Assembly (NCBI GenBank): GCA_903919975.1
Contig: CAIXKE010000075.1
Span: forward strand, 1 to 39,525
DNA length: 39,525 nucleotides
Origin: Akkermansiaceae bacterium
GTDB lineage: Bacteria > Verrucomicrobiota > Verrucomicrobiia > Verrucomicrobiales > Akkermansiaceae
Direction: 5' to 3'
The notes under the pieces are model-generated. The model had not been told where the DNA came from and made no database searches. It worked only from the letters and a program-made list of their open reading frames with translations. Every line of letters starts with the position of its first letter. The stretch's first letter is position 1. Positions 8,335 to 17,427 of the stretch are shown one piece after another. The translations under genes and the position numbers were made by a program.

Positions 8335-8354
8335 TTCACAGAAGTTCACAGAAG
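8335..8354 (+). repeat. Tandem 10-bp repeat between dnaA and dnaN
   Basis: TTCACAGAAG occurs twice head to tail (8335-8344 and 8345-8354) and is preceded by ATTC. The unit includes TTCTTCACA, two mismatches from the DnaA box TTATCCACA, so it might be a weak DnaA or other regulator site. That is speculative. Confidence 0.45.
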
Positions 8355-8414
8355 TCTTGCCAAGGGGCACTGAAAGCGGAAACTGCTCAGCGTTCAACCA
8401 CCCGGTTACCATCC

Positions 8415-9512
8415 ATGAAGTTCCGTATTTCCAAGGAAGCATTTCTCGACGGCCTGCAAAAGGTTCAGCACGTGGTCAGTTCACGTACGACCCTGCCGAT
8501 TCTTTCCAACGTCTTGCTCGTTGCCAAAGATGGGCGATTGCAGTTCACCACCACCGACCTTGACGTCGGGATCACGGGGTCCGTTGAGGCTCAGATCGAG
8601 AAAGAAGGGGCCACCACGCTGCCCGCCAAACGCCTCGTGAGCATCGTCCGCGAACTTCCCTCAAGTGAGGTGGAGGTTTCCGTCGATTCGAAAAACCATG
8701 CGTCGATCCGCAGTGGTCCGTCATTTTTCAAAATCATCGGTCTCGGTGAGACTGAATTCCCGCCGTTGCCGGATTTCGCCAATGCCAAGGAGTTCAAGAT
8801 CCCGCAGAATGTCTTGCGCGATGGGCTGAAGAAAACCTCCTACGCCATTTCCACCGATGAGACGCGCTACGTGCTCAACGGAATTTTCACCTCGTTTCGC
8901 GATGGGAAAATGACTCTCGTCGCCACCGATGGTCGCCGCTTGGCGATGGTCGATGCCGATCTGGAATTCCCCGCCTCCCACGAAACCGACGTGATCATCC
9001 CGTCCAAGGCCGTGCAGGAACTCCAGCGGCTGCTCGGAGAATCCGGCGATGTGATCGTCAAACTCAGCGACAGCCAAATTTCCTTCTCCATCGGCGACAG
9101 CCTGCTTTGCAGCAAGCTCATCGAGGGCAACTATCCGAATTACCGCCAAGTCATCCCCGGCGACAGCAACGAGCGGGTGGTCATCTCCCGCGAGGCGCTG
9201 CTTGAAACCGTCCGCCGCGTTTCCTTGCTGTCCTCGGACAAGTCGAACTCGGTGAAACTCGTCTTCAGCGAGAACCGCATTGAAGTCACTGCCAACTCGC
9301 CGGATGTCGGTGAAGCGCAGGAATCGATGGATGTGATCTATCAGGGGCCGCCGATGCAAATCGCCTTCAACCCCGAGTTCCTCCAAGCCCCACTCCGCGC
9401 CCTCGACAGCGACGACGTCTATCTTGACCTCATCGATGAAATGAGCCCCGGCGTGCTGCGCATCGAAGGTACTTTCCTCTACGTGCTCATGCCGATGCGC
9501 GTGACGAACTAA
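8415..9512 (+). CDS. dnaN: DNA polymerase III beta subunit (sliding clamp)
   Basis: The protein forms the ring-shaped dimer that holds DNA polymerase III on the template. The 365-residue product begins MKFRISKEAFLDGLQKVQ and shows the three repeated clamp domains, with SSRTTLPILSNVLL, RYVLNGIFTSF, ATDGRRLAM and the C-terminal YVLMPMRV that forms part of the partner-binding pocket. Length is normal for the family. It starts 102 bases after dnaA, with no SD-like sequence before the ATG, which is common in this window. The pair is probably co-transcribed, and a REP-like hairpin follows the stop codon. Confidence 0.97.
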   Translation: MKFRISKEAFLDGLQKVQHVVSSRTTLPILSNVLLVAKDGRLQFTTTDLDVGITGSVEAQIEKEGATTLPAKRLVSIVRELPSSEVEVSVDSKNHASIRSGPSFFKIIGLGETEFPPLPDFANAKEFKIPQNVLRDGLKKTSYAISTDETRYVLNGIFTSFRDGKMTLVATDGRRLAMVDADLEFPASHETDVIIPSKAVQELQRLLGESGDVIVKLSDSQISFSIGDSLLCSKLIEGNYPNYRQVIPGDSNERVVISREALLETVRRVSLLSSDKSNSVKLVFSENRIEVTANSPDVGEAQESMDVIYQGPPMQIAFNPEFLQAPLRALDSDDVYLDLIDEMSPGVLRIEGTFLYVLMPMRVTN

Positions 9513-9514
9513 AG

Positions 9515-9542
9515 TAGTCCAGGACTTCAGTCCGTTCTGGAT
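9515..9542 (+). repeat. REP-like imperfect hairpin downstream of dnaN
   Basis: The sequence contains GGACT-TC-AGTCC (9522-9533) nested within CCAG...CTGG, giving a compact hairpin right after the dnaN stop codon. It lacks a T run. The pattern 'tagtccaggacttcagtcc' resembles dispersed palindromic repeats I know from planctomycete and verrucomicrobial genomes. It may act as a weak terminator or mRNA 3' end. Confidence 0.4.
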
Positions 9543-9592
9543 GAATCAGGCGCAGGCCACGGCGCATCGCTCACCTCGAAGCCTGATTTCCC

Positions 9593-11109
9593 ATGGCGAC
9601 GAAAAAAACGAGCAAAGAACTTCCCGGCGGTTGTGTATCCCTGTTCGGGTTGCCGTTTCTCGCGGGCGGTATCGTGACATCATGGATATATTTCTCCGGT
9701 TACACGGACTACATGAAAGCCCGGGGATGGGAAGAAGTGCCGTGCTGGATCGAATCCGCAAGCCTGGAAAACCACAGTGACAGCGATGGTTCCAGCTACA
9801 AAGCCACCGCCACCTACCACTATGAGTTTGCCGGCCGCACTTGGCAGGGCGACCGGGTTTCTTGTATAATGCTGCCGACAACATCGGCGATTTCCAACAG
9901 AACGCGCATCGCGAGCTCTCGCAATACGTGATGAAAAAATCCGCCGCGACCGAAGCGGCGAAGCCCGAGGATGCCACCAAGGCGTTTCATTGTTATGTAA
10001 ACCCGGATAATCCATCCGAGGCGGTGCTTTACCGTTCGTTGCGCTGGGAGATGCAGTCGTTCCTGGCCTTGTTTGCCTTAACATTTCCCGCGGTGGGGGC
10101 GGGCTTGGTGTTAGGCGGCTGGATCGGTTTGGGTGTCCAAAAACGGGAAGCCGCACTTAAGGAGCGGTATCCTGACGAGCCATGGAAATTGCAATGGGCG
10201 GAGTCCGTGATCCCCGAAACCCGCACGGTTTGGGGCAAGGCCCTGCATCTCTACACATTTTGGTCCGCCCTGGTCGTTTTTCCGTTGGTCTTCGCCACCG
10301 TATCCAGCGGCGCATTCCAACAAGGCGCAATCGCAGTCCTAGTGATGACCTTTCCCGCGTTCTGGTGCATTCCCGCATGGTTTTCGGGAAAATTCCTCCG
10401 CCATCGCATGGCGGTCGGCACCACCCGCTTTGAGTTGGCCGATGGACCCGGGTCACCCGGCGGGCTGCTGCGCGGCTCGGTATGGTTGGAAAAGCCTCCG
10501 CCGATGCACAAGAGCGGAGAAATCCATCTGGTCTGTGAAAGGCTCATCACGCGCAAGAGCGGCGATGGAGACTCAACTTCCACGGAGAAAATCTGGAGCC
10601 AGCGTGTCATTGTGGAAGCGGATTCGGTCACGCGGGATGTTTCCGGATTCCGCATTCCGGTGATTTTTACGCTACCTGCGGATGCTCCGCAAAGCGCGCC
10701 GACGGATCAGGATCCCATTCGGCAAGTCTGGAAGCTGCGGTTCGTGGTGCCGGGCACGGCGATTCAATCGGATTTTGAGATTCCGGTTTTTCGCACCGGC
10801 CGGACTCCCTTGCCTGTGGGAATTTCACAAATCCCGGTGGGCTCGATTCTGGACGGGACATCCGCGGATCTGCCGTCGCTTCTCGCCGCACGCGGTATCC
10901 GCGCGGAGTTTTCCGCCGACGGCACACCCACATCACTCGTCTGTCCTGCGGGAAGAAACCGCGCGTTGATATTCTTCCTGTTGTTTTTCAACATCATTTG
11001 GACGGGGGCGACGGTGTTGCTCATCGTGGAACACGCGCCCTTGCTCCTTCACATTTGGTTTGTGAGCAATCATTTCCGCAGGTTGGACATGTGTGCTTGG
11101 ATCGCTTGA
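9593..11109 (+). pseudogene. DUF3592 membrane protein gene, split by a one-base frameshift
   Basis: The first segment (from ATG 9593) has one membrane helix, then WEEVPCWIESASL and ATYHYEFAGRTWQGDRVS, the core of the DUF3592 domain. At about 9860-9862 the frame shifts: continuing in the +1 frame gives LYNAADNIGDFQQNAHREL and FHCYVNPDNPSEAVLYR, which is the natural sequel. One base missing in the run GTTTCTTG restores a single protein of roughly 500 residues. The rest has several membrane helices (LALFALTFPAVGAGLVLGG, two more near the middle and one near the end) and a soluble domain of about 200 residues. The function of DUF3592 proteins is unknown; they are typical of this phylum. The rest of the gene is well kept, so a sequencing error or a very recent mutation are both possible. 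Confidence 0.65.
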
Positions 11110-11171
11110 TCCCATTCGATTACGGAAGAGCCTTGAAATATCCGCGACGGGCCGCAATCATCCGCGTCCTC

Positions 11172-12656
11172 ATGTCGAAGAAAACCTTTATTGCAGTGGA
11201 CTTGGGTGCTGGAAGTGGCCGCGTGATCGCAGCCATCACGGATTCCTCGAAAATCGTTCTCGAAGAATTGCACCGCTTCGACAACCCGGGCACGGATCTT
11301 CCCGGGGGATCGTTTTGGAACAGCATCGGGCTATACCGCGAGATTCTCGAAGGCCTGCGCCGCGCGGTGGAGCTTCATGGCGATTCGATCATTTCGATCG
11401 GCATCGATACCTGGGGCTGCGATTTCGGGTTGCTGGGTCCTGACGGCGGCTTGTTAGGGCTGCCCCACCAATATCGCGACCCGCGTTTCAATGGTATGGC
11501 CGAGGCGATGCACGCGTTGATGCCGGAGGTTGAAATTTACGCCCACACCGGACTCAAAACGAATTTCTACAACACCTCGTTGCACCTGTTGGCGGAGGCG
11601 AAGAAGAACAGCCCGGCCTTGCGCGAGGCTGAGCGTTTGCTCTTCATGCCGGATCTTTTGGCTTACTGGCTTACTGGACGCCAGGCCTGCGAACGGACGG
11701 TCGCCTCGACCTCGCAACTGCTCGATCCACGCACCGGCGAATGGGCGCGCGATGTGATCAAGGCGCTCGGACTGCCGGATAAAATCTTCGGCGAAATCGT
11801 TGCGCCGGGCACCGTGCTCGGGCCGGTGCGCGAGGAAGTGGCCGCCATCATCGGCAAGGCCGGCATTCCGGTGGTCGCCACGGCTTGTCACGATACCGCC
11901 TCGGCCGTGGCGGGCATCCCGATGGAAGGAATGGGCAGCTTGTGGCTCTCGTCCGGGACATGGTCGATCATGGGCATTGAATCTCCCGAGGCGATCACCA
12001 CCGAAGTGGCGTATCAACTGGGATTCTGCAACGAGCTCGGAGTGAACGATAGCATCCGTTTCCTGAAAAACATCAGCGGCCTGTGGTTGCTACAGGAATG
12101 CAAACGCCAATGGGAACTCGATGGCAAACCGCTCGATTTCGCCGCGATGTCCAAGCTGGCCGAGGCCGCGGAACCGTTTTCCGCATTCATCAACCCCGAC
12201 GACCCGGCATTTGCCAACGCCGGCGGGATGCCCGGAAAAATCCAGGCTTGGTGTAAAAAAACCGGGCAAGCGGTGCCGCAAGATCCAGGGGCGGTTCTTC
12301 GGGTCGCCACCGATTCGCTGGCGCTGAAATACCGCATGGTGTTCGAGAGCATCAAATCGCTCACGGGCAGGGATTTCCAACGTCTCCACGCGGGGGGCGG
12401 GGGGATTCAGAATGAAGCGCTCAGCCAGGCGACGGCGAACGCGCTCGGGATCGAAGTGATGGCCGGCCCGGTGGAGGCGACTTCCTGTGGCAACGTGATC
12501 ACGCAGATGATCGGCACCGGTCATTTGGCGGACCTGCAAGCGGGCCGCGAATTGATCCATCGGTCATTCGATTTCAAGACGTATCAACCGCAGGACACCG
12601 CCGCATGGGATGCTGCCTACGCGAGCGCCAAGGAATTGCTCACGCGGATTTGCTGA
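11172..12656 (+). CDS. rhaB: Rhamnulokinase (FGGY family)
   Basis: The enzyme phosphorylates L-rhamnulose with ATP, giving rhamnulose 1-phosphate in L-rhamnose breakdown. The ATG at 11172 is chosen because the ATPase phosphate-1 motif FIAVDLGAGSGR then starts at residue 5; the 58 codons upstream are low-quality. The 494-residue product has both FGGY domains: IGIDTWGCDFGLL, RTVASTSQLLDPRTGEWA, ACHDTASAVAGIP, LWLSSGTWSIMGIE, and GGGGIQNEALSQATANALG followed by VMAGPVEATSCGN, all characteristic of RhaB rather than glycerol or xylulose kinases. No other rhamnose gene is in the window, though a nucleoside/sugar-type MFS permease follows. Homologous kinases act on fuculose, so the exact substrate is not certain. 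Confidence 0.88.
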   Translation: MSKKTFIAVDLGAGSGRVIAAITDSSKIVLEELHRFDNPGTDLPGGSFWNSIGLYREILEGLRRAVELHGDSIISIGIDTWGCDFGLLGPDGGLLGLPHQYRDPRFNGMAEAMHALMPEVEIYAHTGLKTNFYNTSLHLLAEAKKNSPALREAERLLFMPDLLAYWLTGRQACERTVASTSQLLDPRTGEWARDVIKALGLPDKIFGEIVAPGTVLGPVREEVAAIIGKAGIPVVATACHDTASAVAGIPMEGMGSLWLSSGTWSIMGIESPEAITTEVAYQLGFCNELGVNDSIRFLKNISGLWLLQECKRQWELDGKPLDFAAMSKLAEAAEPFSAFINPDDPAFANAGGMPGKIQAWCKKTGQAVPQDPGAVLRVATDSLALKYRMVFESIKSLTGRDFQRLHAGGGGIQNEALSQATANALGIEVMAGPVEATSCGNVITQMIGTGHLADLQAGRELIHRSFDFKTYQPQDTAAWDAAYASAKELLTRIC

Positions 12657-12926
12657 GATGACTTTTTCAGGGTGATTGCGGATTTGCGGCAGCAGGACCC
12701 AAAGCTCAAGGAGCGGCGGAACGTGTCCGCCGATGCCCATGAAAAAGCCAATGAGGTGAGCGAAGCGCTTTCCATTGTCCCTCATGGTCAGCGCGATCAT
12801 GCATCGCCCCTCCGTGCGTGGATGGTGGATTTTTCCGCGGCGCATTCAAGTCTTGTCAGCGGGCCCGGGTATCTTTGGGATGCCGGAGGCCAATCATTTC
12901 CGTTCCCCTTACCAACCCAGTAACTC

Positions 12927-14324
12927 ATGTCCACGACCTCCACCTCGACCACTGTCCGTCTTTCGGTGATGATGTTCCTCCAATTCTTCGCTTGGGGATC
13001 GTGGTTTGCCACCCTCAAGCTGGCATTCAGCACGAATGGTTTGGGAGATTTCATTGGTGGTGCCTACGGCAGCGCGCCTCTAGCGGCGATTTTCGCGCCC
13101 TTATTCCTGGGTTTGGTCGCCGATCGCTTTTTCCCTTCGGAAAAAGTGATGGGTGTCCTATTGGTGATCGGCGGCATTCTGATGGCATGGATTGCCAAAC
13201 TCGCCCCGGAAGGAGCGGCGCAGGGGCCCTTGATCGTGAAACTCATGTTCGCCTATATGTGTTGCTACATGCCCACCCTCGGGCTTTCCAACACGATCGC
13301 CTTCACCCACCTCCCGCAGGAGAATTTCCCGAAGGTCCGCGTGTGGGGCACCATCGGCTGGATCGTTGCCGGACTGGGTATCGGATTTGTTGGTTGGTCG
13401 AATTCACTCCACATCTTCTGGCTCGCCTCGGCATCGTCAGCGCTCCTCGGGGTTTTCTGTTTTACCCTTCCTACCACTCCGGCACTAGCCAAAGGCGAAC
13501 CACTAAGCATCCGGTCATTGTTGATGCTCGATGCCTTCAAGCTCTTCAAAAATCCGCCCTTCGCCGTGTTCGCCATCTGCTCGATGCTGATTTGCATCCC
13601 GCTGGCATACTATTACGGACAAACCTCCGACTTCCTCGCTGCGGCGGGATATAAGGAAGCAGGTTCTTTCATGACTCTAGGCCAGATGTCTGAAATCATC
13701 TTCATGCTGCTCATTCCTTTCTTCTTCCGCAAACTCGGCGTGAAGATGATGCTGCTCGTCGGCATGGGCTGCTGGGTTCTGCGCTACGCGCTGTTCTCTT
13801 TTGGTGCTCCCGATCAAGTCGCATGGATGCTGCTGATCGGCGTCGCTCTCCACGGGATTTGCTACGACTTCTTCTTTGTCACGGGCTTCATATATACCGA
13901 CAAAAAAGCACCGAAGGCGATCCGTGGCCAAGCGCAAGGCTTGCTCGTGTTCCTGACCCAGGGCGTCGGGATGTTTATTGGCTACCTGTTTGCCTTCGGT
14001 GGCAATTTTCCGTTCACCGCCGTCAAGGTGCCCAACACCATCGGTATTGGTGATGCCACATACGGCGCGCCTCCTTCCGCTGATCTGGTCAACGCGATCA
14101 AGGAGGCAAGCGCGGGAGCCCCCGTGAAATCGACACTCGAATCCCTCATCGGCATGTTCAGCAAGGGATATCCGGATGGTGTGAACCCGGAACTCGTTAC
14201 CAAGGTGATGACCGACTGGAAACACCTCTGGCTTTTCCCCGCCGGCATGGCTGCGGCGATCGCCATCTTGTTTTTGCTGGCCTTCCGGGACAAGTCTGCG
14301 GATGACATCGAGTCCAAGCACTGA
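12927..14324 (+). CDS. MFS permease of the nucleoside:H+ symporter type (NupG/XapB-like)
   Basis: The 465-residue product has about 12 membrane segments. The start MSTTSTSTTVRLSVMMFLQFFAWGSWFAT, with the first helix followed by LGLVADRFFPSEKVMG, is the typical N-terminal half of the NupG/XapB nucleoside:proton symporters. Later marks are KVRVWGTIGWIVAGLG and GICYDFFFVTGFIYTD in the C-terminal half. A loop of about 60 residues before the last helix is longer than in the E. coli proteins; this is common in Planctomycetes and Verrucomicrobia members. Substrate could be nucleosides or a sugar. It lies 270 bases after rhamnulokinase, too far to assume one transcript. Confidence 0.8.
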   Translation: MSTTSTSTTVRLSVMMFLQFFAWGSWFATLKLAFSTNGLGDFIGGAYGSAPLAAIFAPLFLGLVADRFFPSEKVMGVLLVIGGILMAWIAKLAPEGAAQGPLIVKLMFAYMCCYMPTLGLSNTIAFTHLPQENFPKVRVWGTIGWIVAGLGIGFVGWSNSLHIFWLASASSALLGVFCFTLPTTPALAKGEPLSIRSLLMLDAFKLFKNPPFAVFAICSMLICIPLAYYYGQTSDFLAAAGYKEAGSFMTLGQMSEIIFMLLIPFFFRKLGVKMMLLVGMGCWVLRYALFSFGAPDQVAWMLLIGVALHGICYDFFFVTGFIYTDKKAPKAIRGQAQGLLVFLTQGVGMFIGYLFAFGGNFPFTAVKVPNTIGIGDATYGAPPSADLVNAIKEASAGAPVKSTLESLIGMFSKGYPDGVNPELVTKVMTDWKHLWLFPAGMAAAIAILFLLAFRDKSADDIESKH

Positions 14325-14400
14325 GGAATTCCGAGAACGCCGAAGCCCGCTTGAGCATGCGGCTTGACCGTCTGCTTAATGGGAATCCATGCTGCCCGCC

Positions 14401-15366
14401 ATGCGCATCCTCACCGGTCTTCAACCCAGCGGCAAACTCCACGTCGGTAATTATTTCGGCGCGATGCAGCCGGCCGTGCAGTTGCAGGATGTCGGAGAGG
14501 CGTTTTATTTCATCGCCGATTACCATGCGATGACGTCGTCCCAGAATCCCGCCGCGTTGCGCGAAAATGTGCGCGAGTTGGCGGTCGATTTCCTAGCCTG
14601 CGGGTTGGACCCGGCCCGCGCCGTGTTTTTCCGTCAGAGCGCGGTGCCGGAAGTCAATGAGTTGGCGTGGTTGCTCTCGACCGTTTGTCCGATGGGTTTG
14701 CTGGCGAAGTGCCACTCTTACAAGGACAAGACGGCACAGGGCATCGCCCCGAATCATGCGCTTTTCGCCTATCCGGTGCTGATGGCGGCGGACATCCTGC
14801 TTTACGATTCGAATCAGGTGCCGGTCGGGAAAGACCAGAAGCAACACCTCGAAGTCACCCGGGATCTGGCGGTGAAGCTCAATGAAACTTATGGCGAGGG
14901 CACGGTCGTTCTGCCGGAGCCGATCATCCGCGAAGACACCGCCGTGGTCATCGGGCTCGATGGCCGGAAGATGAGTAAGAGCTACAACAACACCCTGCCG
15001 ATTTTCGGTGAGGAAAAACCGTTGAAGAAACTCGTGATGAAAATCCCCACTGATTCAACGCCGGTGGAAGACCCCAAACCCACCGAAAACTCGACGATCC
15101 TTGCGCTTTACAAGCTTTTCGCAAGTGATGCCGACTACGCCACAATGGTGGCGGATCACGAGCGCGGCGGGGTCGGCTATGGAGATTTCAAGAAACGTTT
15201 GGCGGAGGCCTACTGGGATTATTTCTCCTTGATGCGGGCGCGACGTGAGGAGATCTTGGCAGATGCCGGATACATCGATCAAGTGCTGGCTGCCGGGGCC
15301 TTGCGAGCCCGTGAGGAAGCGGCAATCGTGCTGGATCGGGTGCGCCGGGCTGTCGGTCTGATTTAG
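14401..15366 (+). CDS. trpS: Tryptophan--tRNA ligase
   Basis: This class I synthetase charges tRNA-Trp. The 321-residue product starts MRILTGLQPSGKLHVGNYFG, with the HIGH motif as HVGN; an ATG 12 bases upstream (14389) is an alternative. The second ATP-binding motif is GRKMSKSYNN (KMSKS). The region VPVGKDQKQHLEVTRDLA is the conserved Trp/ATP pocket. The length matches bacterial TrpS (about 330). The DJ-1-like gene follows after 17 bases, so the two are likely co-transcribed. Confidence 0.95.
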   Translation: MRILTGLQPSGKLHVGNYFGAMQPAVQLQDVGEAFYFIADYHAMTSSQNPAALRENVRELAVDFLACGLDPARAVFFRQSAVPEVNELAWLLSTVCPMGLLAKCHSYKDKTAQGIAPNHALFAYPVLMAADILLYDSNQVPVGKDQKQHLEVTRDLAVKLNETYGEGTVVLPEPIIREDTAVVIGLDGRKMSKSYNNTLPIFGEEKPLKKLVMKIPTDSTPVEDPKPTENSTILALYKLFASDADYATMVADHERGGVGYGDFKKRLAEAYWDYFSLMRARREEILADAGYIDQVLAAGALRAREEAAIVLDRVRRAVGLI

Positions 15367-15383
15367 GCTTAACCCCAACCACG

Positions 15384-15920
15384 ATGAAAAAGAGCGTCCT
15401 TTGTTTGTTGAACGATGGCTTCGAGGAAATCGAAGTCGTCACGCCTGTGGATCTGTTGCGCCGCGCGGGAATCAAGGTGGTTATCGCCGCCATGGGCCGG
15501 AAAACGGCCGTCAGCCGCGGGGGCATCCACATCGAGGCGGATGTCCTGATTTCCGAAGTGAACCCTTCGACTTTCGATTTATTGTTCATCCCCGGAGGCC
15601 CCGGCGTGGCGGGCATGCGCACCGATGGTCGCGCGGCCAAGCTGGCTGGACAATTCGCCGCAGCGGGCAAACCGGTGGCGGCGATTTGTGCCGCGCCCTT
15701 GATTCTGATGGACGCCGGCTTGCTGAAAGGCCGTCGGTTCACCGCCTACAAATCGGTGCGTGAGGAACTCGGTGGCGGACTCGACCAGCGGGTGGTGGTG
15801 GATGGGGAGATCATCACGTCCTGCGGTGCGGGAACCGCGCTGGATTTCGCCTTGGCCCTCATCGCTCATCTCGTCGGGCAAGTTGTGGCAGACCAGGTGG
15901 CGGATGAAGTGATGGCCTAG
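15384..15920 (+). CDS. DJ-1/PfpI family protein (YajL/ThiJ-like)
   Basis: The 178-residue protein has the flavodoxin-like fold of the DJ-1 superfamily. Visible marks are the N-terminal strand and acid (DGFEEIE, Glu17), FIPGGPGVAGMR around 68-79, and the nucleophile elbow VAAICAAP with Cys102. In DJ-1 and YajL the equivalent Cys and Glu form the redox-sensitive centre. Members have been described as stress chaperones or as glyoxalase/deglycase-like enzymes, and the role here is not predictable. It follows trpS closely; the next gene begins nine bases after its stop. Confidence 0.88.
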   Translation: MKKSVLCLLNDGFEEIEVVTPVDLLRRAGIKVVIAAMGRKTAVSRGGIHIEADVLISEVNPSTFDLLFIPGGPGVAGMRTDGRAAKLAGQFAAAGKPVAAICAAPLILMDAGLLKGRRFTAYKSVREELGGGLDQRVVVDGEIITSCGAGTALDFALALIAHLVGQVVADQVADEVMA

Positions 15921-15929
15921 GAACGGGGG

Positions 15930-16835
15930 GTGGCATCCGGGCTTGCGTTTGGTGACTTGCTCGGGAATGTTCTGCGCATCGTGCCCGTCGAGGATCGCAA
16001 GCCGCTATGGCTCTACCCCAATCTGTTGAGCCTGGATGCTCCGCTGGTGGCGCTGGCTTGGCTGCATATCTTCGCGCAAACTTGGCGTCTCGGATACCAC
16101 CCGTGGGAGGCCTATGTGTCGCTCGGCTTGGCGGTGTGGGCGATTTATGTGGGCGACCGCTTGCTGGATGTTTCATTGTTCGGCAGCACCGGAGCAAAAC
16201 TTGAGGCCCGACATCGGTTTCATTACCGGCATCGGAAATTTTTTGCAATCGCCGCAAGTGTGGCCCTAGTGATCGCAGTGGTGCTGGTGGTCATGAAAAT
16301 GCCGATGGCCATCTACAAGCATCTTTTGTTAGGCGGAGTGATGATCGCCGGGTTTTTCGGATTATCGATGCTTTCCAGCCAGGATTCCAATGAGGTTCCG
16401 CACTCGAAAAATATTCTCGCCGGGATCACCTTCGCGTTTGGAACGGCCATGACCGCCCATTTATATCGGGGTGGATATGGAATCTATGATTTGCTGACTT
16501 CCCGCGAATTCATGTCTTTCGCCGTGTTGTGCGTGCTCAATATCGCGGCGATCGATCTGTGGGAGCACGCCGACCGCGCGGTAGATCAGGAAAGCAAGGC
16601 GTCGGATGAACTGGCGCTGACTCTGCCGCTCATCCTGTTAGGATCGGCCGCGCTGGTCTTCGCCGTTCAGGACATCACGACGCGCCCGTTTTTTTATGCC
16701 ATCCTCACCGGTGCCGCCCTGCTGTATGTGTTGAATCGCGCGCACGCTCGGTTTTCGATCCACACCCTGCGGGTGTTGGCGGACGTTGCACTGCTGGTGC
16801 CGGTCCTCGTTTTTTGGGCGTCCTCCAAGAATTGA
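15930..16835 (+). CDS. UbiA-like integral membrane protein
   Basis: The 301-residue protein starts at GTG (15930), preceded by a G-rich stretch. It has about eight hydrophobic helices. Two acidic motifs stand on loops after helix 2 and helix 6: YVGDRLLDVS and IDLWEHADRAVDQ. This spacing mimics the two Asp-rich substrate/Mg2+-binding motifs of UbiA-type prenyltransferases, so I infer a distant UbiA-superfamily member. The first motif is much shorter than the canonical NDxxDxxxD, which makes catalysis uncertain. The basic stretch EARHRFHYRHRKF follows the first motif. It could instead be a membrane protein of unknown function. Confidence 0.6.
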   Translation: MASGLAFGDLLGNVLRIVPVEDRKPLWLYPNLLSLDAPLVALAWLHIFAQTWRLGYHPWEAYVSLGLAVWAIYVGDRLLDVSLFGSTGAKLEARHRFHYRHRKFFAIAASVALVIAVVLVVMKMPMAIYKHLLLGGVMIAGFFGLSMLSSQDSNEVPHSKNILAGITFAFGTAMTAHLYRGGYGIYDLLTSREFMSFAVLCVLNIAAIDLWEHADRAVDQESKASDELALTLPLILLGSAALVFAVQDITTRPFFYAILTGAALLYVLNRAHARFSIHTLRVLADVALLVPVLVFWASSKN

Positions 16836-17427
16836 TCGGTGCTTGCCCATGCGCGATGCACCACCTGATTTCATTTGCTCATACGCCTTGTTTTCATCGG
16901 CACCGGGGACATTGCGCGCCCTGGTGTGGGCCGCCAAAAAGATTGGGGATTATTGATAAGACGCTTTGATTTACGATTAATGATTTACGATTAATGATTT
17001 ACGATTGTGGATTGTGGATTGTGGATTGTGGATTTATCGGACCACTGAAAATCCATTCATCCATTCACAAATCAATAATCTTCAATCGAACCGCTTTAAA
17101 TGCCTTCCGTATGACGAGGCCTAGATTGGCTTGATCTCCATGGTTCGCGTTTGTGTTGCTCTTTAGCTTGGCTCTTTAGCGGTTGAATTGACTGCGCGAG
17201 GGGCGGTTGTTTTGGAAACGACGTATATCTGAAATTTTACCAGACAGCTTCCAAGAATATCTTCCAAGAAGAAAACCCGAATGTCTGTTATTTGGGACTC
17301 CGTTGAAGCGGTTTTACATCCGTAATTAGTGCGCTTTGAATTCTAACAAGTGATTATCAGGTGGTGTACTTTGGCTGATCTCTGACACATTCGGTCGGGC
17401 GGCCCTATTCCGGAAGCAGTAATTCAA
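16836..17427. other. 592-bp gene-free region with low-complexity repeats
   Basis: No credible gene is seen on either strand. Besides the compound tandem repeat at 16968-17036, there is a near-complementary stretch after it (ATCCATTCATCCATTCAC at 17050-17067) that could pair with the GATTGTG repeats. Two short direct repeats also lie here: GCTCTTTAGC twice (about 17158-17180) and CTTCCAAGAA twice (about 17250-17275). The region separates the plus-strand run from the convergent minus-strand VWA gene. Confidence 0.5.
16968..17036. repeat. Compound tandem repeat: 14-bp units, then 7-bp units
   Basis: The unit GATTTACGATTAAT occurs twice in full (16968-16981, 16982-16995) plus 11 bases of a third copy. 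It passes directly into four copies of GATTGTG (17003-17030) and a final GATTTA. The two units share the GATT start, so the array probably grew by slippage. Confidence 0.8.

Noticed and set aside
12564..12845. Minus-strand frame containing RFAHLIGFFMGIGGHVPPLLE
   Set aside because: The middle looks like a membrane helix, but half of the frame is antisense to the conserved end of rhamnulokinase and no family is recognised.
16968..17036. CRISPR array
   Set aside because: The units are 7 and 14 bp, directly adjacent, without unique spacers, and no cas gene is in the window.
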